DNA from: Pseudomonadota bacterium
GTDB taxonomy: Bacteria; Pseudomonadota; Alphaproteobacteria; Rhizobiales; Xanthobacteraceae
Reading direction: 5' to 3'
DNA: 5,125 nt
Assembly: GCA_023430245.1 (NCBI GenBank)
Contig: JAEZBA010000263.1
Span: 1 to 5,125, forward strand
Shown here: one piece after another, positions 1-5,125 of the stretch
Layout of the letters: the number at the start of each line of letters is the position of its first letter
Position numbering within the stretch: the stretch's first letter is position 1
Program-made: the position numbers and the translations under genes
Notes under the pieces: model-generated
Database searches by the model: none
What the model was told of the DNA's origin: nothing
The model's input: the letters and a program-made list of their open reading frames with translations, nothing else

Positions 1-278
1 ATCAAGTGGCCGCCCGACAAATTGCCCAGCACGTCCGCGAACGCCGCAACTCGCATATTCACGCGGCAAATTCACCGAACGGAGCAGAATCGGAGGCAAT
101 TTTGCTTCACGCTGACTTGCTAGCAAATCGGCTGCTATCATTCTGCATCGAAAATCAATTTGCGCTGCGCAACACTGAAGAACTGGCACTGTTTCTGGAT
201 TTGTCTACTTCAGAGCCGCGCTTGAAACGCGAGCGTGAATTGGCTGCACATTTGATCAGGTACATGCGCGTGATGTAA
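1..278 (+). CDS. Hypothetical protein, probably 5'-truncated by the window edge
   Basis: I do not recognise this protein. The frame is open to the left edge. The first usable start in the window is a GTG at 6-8, with no room to see a ribosome binding site, so the true start may lie outside. From that GTG it reads 90 residues and ends in TAA at 276-278. The chain is soluble-looking, rich in Arg, Glu, Leu and Ala, and probably helical. It has no signal peptide, membrane segment or recognisable motif, and the C-terminal half is charged (EPRLKRERELAAHLIRYMRV). By my count only about 55% of its codons end in G or C, with many GCA, GAA, TCA and CTA codons, whereas nearly all codons of the downstream genes end in G or C. 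That suggests recent acquisition or weak selection. It could be the tail of a larger protein. Confidence 0.45.
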   Translation, partial: QVAARQIAQHVRERRNSHIHAANSPNGAESEAILLHADLLANRLLSFCIENQFALRNTEELALFLDLSTSEPRLKRERELAAHLIRYMRVM

Positions 279-280
279 CG

Positions 281-439
281 TTACGACAACATCACCGCTC
301 CACAGCCCCACCAAACCCGATCCTGACCATCGCACTGCATTAACTGCCGCCAAGGCTGTGCCGCCAGTGCATCCATCTGCGCGCGGAGATCGGGCTCCGG
401 CTCGGTCCTTGCAGGCTCAATCGAACAAATCAGCCCCAT
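281..439 (-). CDS. Candidate small protein of 52 residues (doubtful)
   Basis: A short minus-strand frame runs from an ATG at 439-437 to a TAA at 283-281, ending 2 bp from the stop codon of the left-edge plus-strand gene. The product is acidic in its first third (EPARTEPEPDLRAQ), and its C-terminal part has a Trp/Cys-rich stretch (RVWWGCGAVM). About two thirds of the codons end in G or C, which is compatible with coding but not diagnostic. No good Shine-Dalgarno sequence precedes the ATG, and the frame stays open for about 17 codons upstream to a TGA. I know no family for it. It could equally be a chance frame or the remnant of a longer gene. The plus-strand frame through the same bases looks like a shadow. 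Confidence 0.22.
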   Translation of the reverse strand: MGLICSIEPARTEPEPDLRAQMDALAAQPWRQLMQCDGQDRVWWGCGAVMLS

Positions 440-653
440 CGCTCTGAATGACCGGGACGAGTGCCAACGTCGCTTCGATCGGTCTCAGAGCCCTCCATGC
501 CACATCGCATCAGAAGCGCAGGAAGCGTGCCCGATGATGCCTAGGCGCCGCCGCACCCACCCTGCGTCCGACACCCGCATCATGCGATTTCAAATTGCCA
601 GCGCGTGCGGATGATTGCAGGCTGCTGACACCCACCGCCACCATGACGGCCGC
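440..653. other. Intergenic stretch upstream of the AI-2E permease gene
   Basis: I see no convincing gene, RNA, repeat or promoter here. A small inverted repeat, CGCAT-c-ATGCG, lies at 576-586 and is followed by a short AT-rich patch (586-597). This is the only place where control sequences for the downstream permease could sit, but no recognisable sigma-factor boxes are present. Confidence 0.4.
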
Positions 654-1718
654 ATGACAGACCAGCCATCGTCCCGGATCGCCATCGCCCGGCTTGCCGT
701 CTATGCCGGCATCCTGGCCATGATCGCCATCGCGGCCTCGCTCTATGTCGCGACCAGCGTGTTCGCGCCGGTGGCATGCGCGCTGTTCATCATCGCGCTG
801 GCCTGGCCGCTGCAGGACGCATTGCAGAGCCGCATGCCGCGCCTGCTGGCGCTGGCGATCGTGATGTGCGTGATCGTGGTGGTGTTCCTGGCCTTCGCCG
901 CAACCGTGGCCTGGGGCTTCGGCCGCGTCGTGCGCGCGCTGATCGCGGAGGCGCCGCGTTTCCAGGCGCTGTACGATCAGGCCTCGGTCTGGCTGGAGGG
1001 CCACGGCATCGTCATCGACGGCATGTGGGCCGAGCATTTCAACATACGCTGGGTGATCGGCACCTTGCAGAGCGTCACCGGACGGCTGAATACCACGCTC
1101 ACCTTCTGGCTGGTGGTCGCCGTCTATGTGATCCTCGGCCTGCTCGAGGTGCGGACCATCGGCGCCAAGATCGGCGCGCTGATGAGCAGCGATGCGGCCC
1201 GCGTCCTGATCGACGGCAGCCGCGCCACCGCGCAGCGCTTCCGGCGCTACATGATGATCCGCACCTGGATGAGCCTCGCGACCGGCATCACCGTCTGGGC
1301 GATCGCGGCGTTGGCCGGGCTGGCGCTGGCGCCGGAATGGGGCGTGATCGCCTTCGCGCTGAACTACATCCCGTTCATCGGTCCGTTTATCGCCACGGTG
1401 TTCCCGACCTTCTACGCGCTCGGCCAGTTCGAGTCCTGGCAGGCCGCGCTGATCGTGTTCGCCGGCCTCAACGTGGTCCAGTTCGTGATCGGCAGCTATG
1501 TCGAGCCGCGCGTCTCCGGCAGCGCGCTGTCGATCTCGCCATTCGTCGTGCTGCTGTCGGTGTTCTTCTGGACCTGGATGTGGGGCCTGTTCGGCGCCTT
1601 CATCGGCGTGCCGATCACCATCGCGATCCTGACCTTCTGCGCGCAGCATCCGGCGACGTGCTGGCTCGCCGAATTGCTCGGCGATCCCGATGCGCCGCCG
1701 CGACCGGCATCGCCTTAA
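654..1718 (+). CDS. AI-2E family transporter (PF01594-type permease)
   Basis: This is an integral inner-membrane protein of the AI-2E/UPF0118 family. Members include the E. coli AI-2 exporter TqsA, and others are reported as Na+(Li+)/H+ antiporters, so the substrate cannot be assigned. With the ATG at 654 the protein has 354 residues, a normal family length. Hydrophobic segments lie near residues 14-31, 37-53, 64-90, 146-165, 205-226, 228-250, 264-284 and 295-328. A hydrophilic soluble loop fills about 91-145, as is typical of the family. Two family hallmarks are clear: NYIPFIGPFIATVFP near 237-251, and EPRVSGSALSISP near 284-296 followed by WGLFGAFIGVPITIAI. I prefer ATG 654 to an in-frame TTG at 615 because the extra 13 residues (His/Asp-rich) look non-coding. 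Neither start has a good Shine-Dalgarno sequence. The gene converges on the minus-strand DUF4105 gene, 14 bp from its stop codon. Confidence 0.9.
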   Translation: MTDQPSSRIAIARLAVYAGILAMIAIAASLYVATSVFAPVACALFIIALAWPLQDALQSRMPRLLALAIVMCVIVVVFLAFAATVAWGFGRVVRALIAEAPRFQALYDQASVWLEGHGIVIDGMWAEHFNIRWVIGTLQSVTGRLNTTLTFWLVVAVYVILGLLEVRTIGAKIGALMSSDAARVLIDGSRATAQRFRRYMMIRTWMSLATGITVWAIAALAGLALAPEWGVIAFALNYIPFIGPFIATVFPTFYALGQFESWQAALIVFAGLNVVQFVIGSYVEPRVSGSALSISPFVVLLSVFFWTWMWGLFGAFIGVPITIAILTFCAQHPATCWLAELLGDPDAPPRPASP

Positions 1719-1732
1719 GGCCTGACGGCGCG

Positions 1733-2836
1733 TCAGTCCTTGATGGTCGGCACGTCCTTGCGGATGCGCTCGGAGAAATCCGGCCCGTCGCCCGCGGCCT
1801 GCGCATTGGCGTTGATCAGCGATTTCCGCCGCAATTCAACGAATGGCAGCGACGTATCGATGCGTCCGGTCAGGTAGAGATAGGCATCGATCCAGCCATT
1901 CAGCACATGGCGGATATTGAGCCGCCCTTCGCGGCCGGCGGCATTGGCATAGCGGATGATGTTGATGGTGCAGCTGTTGCTGAGCAGGTGATACCATTCC
2001 GGCTTGTCGGCGAGCTGGTTGATCCGCTCCAGATAGATCCGCAGCAATTCGCGCTCTTCCGCAAGCGATGCGTTGAGACGATAGAGATACGTGGTCTCGC
2101 CGCGATGATTGGTGCGCACGCCGACCACGTCTCGCTCGGTGCCGACCACATAGATCAGCTCGAACTGCTAGAACATCGACGCGATCGGATCGAAGCCCTC
2201 GCCGATCTCGGGCCGGGTCTCGATCGAGATCGACAGCGGCGGCGCGTCTTCGAAGATGAAGCTCAGAAAGGTGTGGCCGACCGGTCCTTCGGTCCAGTAG
2301 GACACGTAGAAATCGATCGCCTTGAGGCGCGAGATGTCGATCGTGCGCTCGACATAGCGCACGTCGAAATCGTTGCGGCTGCGATAGCTGAAGTCGCGCA
2401 CGCCGGTGATCCGCACCTTGTCGCCGTCGATGAAGGCGCGCGGCATCACCGCGACTTCCGGCCGCCATGGCCGGTCATGCGACGGCGGAATGGCGATCCA
2501 CCACACCGCGACGGCGACGAAGCCGGCGAAGAACACCCAGGTTCGGCGCGGCCGCGACACCAGCAGCGCCCAGCCGGCAAACGCTGCGAACGCCACGGCC
2601 AAGGCCGTCCGCGCCCATGGCCAGGGCAGATTGGAGTAATAGATCGCCAGCGTCGCCCATACGACCAGCAGAAACAGAAACAGCGCCCAGAAGGCGCGGC
2701 GCAGCCCCCGCATCGTCCGGCGGAAGAAGCCACCTCGCCCGGGCAGCGGGCGATCTTGCATAATGTCGTCGGTCACGTGAGAGCCATGCGCGGTGCGAGA
2801 CGGTCCGCGGACGAACGTCCCGCTTTGTTTTGTCAT
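1733..2836 (-). pseudogene. DUF4105 membrane protein interrupted by an in-frame amber codon
   Basis: Two adjacent frames, 2836-2168 and 2149-1733, are in the same phase and separated only by TAG at 2168-2170. Read through, they give one 367-position protein with a normal DUF4105 layout. A basic N-terminus leads to three hydrophobic segments (about 49-66, 76-93, 99-116), then the DUF4105 domain from about 160: YVERTIDISRLKAIDFYVSY, the GHTFLSF motif with His188, SIETRPEIGEGFDP, the amber at 223, QFELIYVVGTERD, RTNHRGETTYLY, and LSNSCTINI with Cys289. The conserved His and Cys suggest a papain/NlpC-P60-like enzyme. As I recall, a DUF4105 protein (Lnb) in Bacteroides acts as a lipoprotein N-acyltransferase, but that role is not shown here. 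The amber lies between His188 and Cys289, so each fragment alone should be inactive. The second half could restart only at a GTG (2149) without a visible ribosome site. The start at 2836 is uncertain; ATG at residue 26 (MQDRPLP) is an alternative. It could be a true pseudogene, a sequencing error, or readthrough. Confidence 0.85.
2168..2170 (-). other. In-frame amber (TAG) codon inside the DUF4105 gene
   Basis: On the minus strand the codons read GCG TCG ATG TTC TAG CAG TTC GAG CTG ATC, that is ASMF-stop-QFELI. Family-like sequence continues without a phase change on both sides, so this is a point change and not an indel. From memory, relatives carry a basic or polar residue here (Arg, Lys or Gln before QFELIY-like sequence). 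CAG or AAG to TAG would be a single substitution. Confidence 0.85.
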
Positions 2837-2964
2837 CCCGGCACTATCGGACGGGATGCGTCCGTGGCGTGTAGCACAGGCGGAACCGCGATTGAACCGG
2901 GGAAAAGCAACATCGCTGCGCGGGCTGATAATCCAACGCGGTCAAGCCCGGAGCGCCAGGGCGT

Positions 2965-3007
2965 GCAGAAACAGCAACGGCCGGCAGCGCCGAAGCCCTG
3001 CCGGCCG
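2965..3007 (-). terminator. Rho-independent terminator of the TRAP binding-protein gene
   Basis: On the minus strand, 22 bp after the TRAP gene stop codon, a perfect 10-bp GC-rich stem (CGGCCGGCAG at 3007-2998, pairing with 2987-2978) encloses GGCTTCGGCG. The loop itself contains GC-TTCG-GC, a C(UUCG)G tetraloop known for exceptional stability, behind one G-G mismatch. The stem is followed by TTGCTGTTTCTG, a moderately T-rich tail. The plus-strand reading has no T tract, so the direction is minus. It ends the TRAP transcript and separates it from the DUF4105 gene downstream. Confidence 0.8.
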
Positions 3008-3029
3008 CGATTGCGCTTGACGGGCTGGT

Positions 3030-4112
3030 CTAGCGAGCGGGCGCGGTGAAGCGCGCGCTGTCCAGCCGGTATTCCGCGAGGCGGAACCAGTCATTCGACT
3101 CACGTGCGAACTTGGTCCACGGCTCGTAGATGGTCTTGAAGTCCGGGTTCTTGCTCGACAGGTCGTCGAAGGTCTCCAGCGAGGCTTTGTAGGCGGCCTC
3201 CATCACGTCGCGCGGGAAGGCGCGAACCTCGGTCCCGCTGGCCAGGAGCCGGCGAAGTGCCGCCGGATTCTTGGCGTCGTAATTCGCGAGCATCATCGTC
3301 ATCTGCTCGTTGGCCGCGGTCTCGAACGCAATGCGGAATTCCTTCGGCAGGCCGTCCCACGCGCCCTTGTTGACGAGCGACGTGATCTGCGCCGAACCTT
3401 CCCACCATCCGGGCGTGTAGTAATACTTCGCCACCTTGAAGAAGCCGAGCTTCTCGTCGTCATGCGGGCCGATCCATTCCGCGGCGTCGATGGTACCGCG
3501 CTCGAGCGCCGAATAGATGTCGGGAGCCGCGATCTGCTGCGGCACCACACCCAGCTTCGAAAACACCGTGCCGCCAAGACCGCCGATGCGGAATTTGAGT
3601 CCCTTCAGGTCTTCGACCGAATTGATCTCCTTGCGGAACCAGCCGCCCATCTGCACGCCGACATTGCCCACCGGCACCTGCACCAGCCCGGCCTTGGCGA
3701 ACAGGGTGCGCAGCAGCTCCATGCCGCCACCGTAATACAGCCACGACGCCTGCTGCCGCGCATTGAGCCCGAACGGCAGGCCGCCGTCGAAAGCATACGC
3801 GGTGTTCTTGCCGATGAAGTAGGAGGTCAGGGTATGCGAGCATTCCACGGTGTTGTTCGCAGCGGCATCGAACACCTGGAGCGGCGGCACGATTTCGCCG
3901 CCGGCAAACACCTGAATCTGGAATTTGCCATCGGTGATCTGGCTGATCCGCTCGCACATCGCGACGGCCGAGCCGTACAGCGTGTCGAGGCTTTTCGGCC
4001 AGCTCGCCGCCATGCGCCACTTGATGGTCGGCGTCTGCGCAATAGCCGGCGCCGCAATCCCGGCCGTCGCCGCAACCAGACCGGCACCCTTCAGAAATTT
4101 ACGACGTTGCAT
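3030..4112 (-). CDS. TRAP transporter periplasmic substrate-binding protein (DctP family, Tat-exported)
   Basis: This 360-residue protein is a DctP-family solute receptor of the kind feeding tripartite (TRAP) transporters for carboxylates. It most resembles the COG4663 group (mannitol/chloroaromatic-type annotation, TakP/FcbT1-like). The N-terminus carries a twin-arginine motif (RRKFLKGAG, residues 3-11), a hydrophobic stretch and an AIA site, predicting cleavage after about Ala25 and Tat export to the periplasm. Family features are IKWRMAASWPK at the mature start, LKGLKFRIGG (169-178) with Arg175 at the usual carboxylate-binding position, PQQIAAPDIYSALERGTIDAAEW, and a Trp/Glu-rich pocket (EWIGPHDD at 212-219, GWWEGS at 235-240). 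TakP-like members bind 2-oxo acids such as pyruvate with a cation, so a small oxo- or hydroxy-acid is a reasonable guess, not a demonstrated ligand. A good GAGAGG ribosome site (4119-4124) lies 6 nt before the ATG. No DctQ or DctM gene is in the window. Confidence 0.92.
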   Translation of the reverse strand: MQRRKFLKGAGLVAATAGIAAPAIAQTPTIKWRMAASWPKSLDTLYGSAVAMCERISQITDGKFQIQVFAGGEIVPPLQVFDAAANNTVECSHTLTSYFIGKNTAYAFDGGLPFGLNARQQASWLYYGGGMELLRTLFAKAGLVQVPVGNVGVQMGGWFRKEINSVEDLKGLKFRIGGLGGTVFSKLGVVPQQIAAPDIYSALERGTIDAAEWIGPHDDEKLGFFKVAKYYYTPGWWEGSAQITSLVNKGAWDGLPKEFRIAFETAANEQMTMMLANYDAKNPAALRRLLASGTEVRAFPRDVMEAAYKASLETFDDLSSKNPDFKTIYEPWTKFARESNDWFRLAEYRLDSARFTAPAR

Positions 4113-4118
4113 GATCCA

Positions 4119-4124
4119 CCTCTC
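4119..4124 (-). promoter_or_regulatory. Shine-Dalgarno site of the TRAP binding-protein gene
   Basis: Minus-strand GAGAGG sits 6 nt before the ATG at 4112-4110, within a purine-rich run (ACAGAGAGAGGTGG). It supports the chosen start, which is also the only one that includes the full twin-arginine motif. Confidence 0.7.
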
Positions 4125-4213
4125 TCTGTCCCCGTTGCAATTCAGTTGACGCGCAAGCTTTCAGTCCGGCTCGACGGCGCTTCTCCCTCCTGCTGCTCGG
4201 TCCCGCACCGGCA

Positions 4214-5125
4214 TCAGGCCTTCTTTCCGACCACCATGAAGCAGTGGACGTAATCCATCGCATGACCCTCGGGCGACGCGGCGACATCCGCCTCGTAGGA
4301 TTCGTAGAAGCGATTGACGATCGCCATGCGCTCCTGCTGCGGCCGGCTCGGATCGAGCCCGCCCATGAACGTGCTTTCGCTCCATGAGCGCAGCGTCGGG
4401 ACATAGCTTCTGGCAAAGGCGGCAGCGTCGCCCTTCTGCTTGAAGTCCGCCGCGTAGGGGCAGCCCGTGGTGCGGGTGAAAACCTTTTCCAGCACAAGGC
4501 CGGCCTTGCTGACGGCCGAATTCGGGTCCTGGAACGGCGCCACGAACTCGTCCTTGGTCTTGTAGAATTGCAGGAAATTGGCGCCCCGGTATTCGGCCTC
4601 GGTGATGGTGCCGTCACGCAGCAGATTGCGCCAATGCTTGGCGAAGGTGTCGTGCATGTTCACCCCGCCGGTATGGCCGAGATAATGCCCCTTCTCGTCC
4701 TCGCAGAAATTGGCGAAGACAAACTTGCCGCCCGGCATCATCTCGCGCGCGCGATGCAAGAGGATCGTATCCCAGTCGGCGAGCGCCGCCTTGCGCAGCT
4801 CTTTCTTCTCGTCCGGATTGGCGCCGACCGCGTGGGTGTGGTCGGCGATCTGCAGCGGCAATTTGCTCAGCCAGTGCATCGCCGTCGCCGAGAAGCCGAG
4901 CGAGACGGTGCTGTCCGGAAATATCTGGCGATAGAACGACATGCCGCTGCCGAAAGTGAACACGTTCGGCTGCAGCGCCAGCGGATTGTCCTTGAAGGCC
5001 GGCAGCAGCCCCTGAAGTAGCTGAAACAGCACCGAGAAATCATTGTGCGGCAGGTCGGTATAGGTGATGGCGATCTGCCGCTCCGGCGCATCCTTGCGGA
5101 TGCGGGCGATGGCGCGGCGCATCAT
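4214..5125 (-). CDS. SABATH-like SAM-dependent carboxyl methyltransferase, 5' end outside the window
   Basis: The frame is open through the right edge. The visible 303 residues are the C-terminal four fifths of a protein expected to be about 350-390 residues long, and the Met at the edge is probably internal. The sequence aligns by eye with the SABATH family (PF03492), which uses SAM to methylate carboxyl groups of small acids such as salicylate, indole-3-acetate or jasmonate in plants. Visible motifs, numbered from the edge, are TDLPHNDF (23-30; Asp24 matches the SAM-contacting Asp of plant NDLPGNDF), GMSFYRQIFP (61-70), SATAMHWLSKLP (79-90; Trp85 matches the substrate-carboxylate Trp of plant SSYSLMWLS), a long helix, and EMMPGGKFVFANF (128-140). 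The N-terminal SAM-binding glycine motif is off the window. The stop codon is TGA at 4216-4214, 101 bp before the TRAP gene on the same strand. The bacterial substrate is unknown. Confidence 0.8.
   Translation of the reverse strand: MMRRAIARIRKDAPERQIAITYTDLPHNDFSVLFQLLQGLLPAFKDNPLALQPNVFTFGSGMSFYRQIFPDSTVSLGFSATAMHWLSKLPLQIADHTHAVGANPDEKKELRKAALADWDTILLHRAREMMPGGKFVFANFCEDEKGHYLGHTGGVNMHDTFAKHWRNLLRDGTITEAEYRGANFLQFYKTKDEFVAPFQDPNSAVSKAGLVLEKVFTRTTGCPYAADFKQKGDAAAFARSYVPTLRSWSESTFMGGLDPSRPQQERMAIVNRFYESYEADVAASPEGHAMDYVHCFMVVGKKA

Noticed and set aside
576..586. Inverted repeat CGCAT-c-ATGCG upstream of the AI-2E permease
   Set aside because: The arms are only 5 bp, there is no second copy, and no regulator gene is nearby. 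Too weak to call an operator.
615..653. N-terminal extension of the AI-2E permease from TTG 615
   Set aside because: It adds QAADTHRHHDGR-type sequence with no ribosome site and no resemblance to family N-termini. ATG 654 gives a normal length.
510..1649. A 379-codon open frame on the minus strand
   Set aside because: It lies antisense to the clearly real AI-2E permease, and its product is low-complexity (Arg, Asp, Gly, His, Gln) with no family features.
2868..2896. Possible promoter for the DUF4105 gene: minus-strand TTCAAT and TACACG boxes with a 17-bp spacer and a TG before the second box
   Set aside because: Each box matches only about half of the sigma-70 consensus. In 130 bp of GC-rich DNA such a match is expected by chance.
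776..3049. A 757-codon open frame on the plus strand
   Set aside because: It overlaps the AI-2E permease in another frame and runs antisense to the DUF4105 gene. Its product is an Arg/Asp/Gly/His-rich mixture with no domain or membrane segment, the usual result of few stops in GC-rich DNA.
3462..4253. A 263-codon open frame on the plus strand
   Set aside because: It is antisense to the TRAP binding-protein gene and spans the gap into the methyltransferase. The composition is that of a shadow frame.

Overview
The window looks like chromosomal DNA of a high-GC alphaproteobacterium. The combination of a Tat-exported TRAP binding protein, a DUF4105 membrane protein, an AI-2E permease and a bacterial SABATH-type methyltransferase, with strongly G/C-ending codons, fits the Bradyrhizobium/Rhodopseudomonas group. 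That placement is inferred from protein style and composition, not from a marker gene.

Layout, left to right. Bases 1-278 hold the 3' part of a small unrecognised reading frame (+) whose codons are visibly less GC-biased than the rest. Bases 279-653 are mostly non-coding; one 52-codon minus-strand frame (281-439) is a weak candidate gene. Bases 654-1718 (+) encode an AI-2E family permease. It converges, with a 14-bp gap, on a minus-strand DUF4105 gene (2836 to 1733) that is split by a single in-frame amber codon at 2168-2170. Upstream of that gene, also on the minus strand, are an intrinsic terminator (2965-3007), a TRAP-transporter periplasmic binding protein with a Tat signal (4112 to 3030), and the C-terminal ~303 residues of a SABATH-like SAM-dependent carboxyl methyltransferase (4214 to beyond 5125).

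How the genes relate. The methyltransferase and TRAP genes run in the same direction 101 bp apart, and no clear terminator separates them, so they may be co-transcribed. The hairpin after the TRAP gene ends that unit and separates it from the DUF4105 gene. No TRAP membrane subunits (DctQ/DctM) lie in the window, so the binding protein is an orphan here. The AI-2E permease appears to be a single-gene unit.

No mobile element, CRISPR array, RNA gene or clearly new multi-gene system was found. The best leads are the amber codon that separates the two putative active-site residues of the DUF4105 protein, and a plant-hormone-type methyltransferase family member next to an orphan solute-binding protein.
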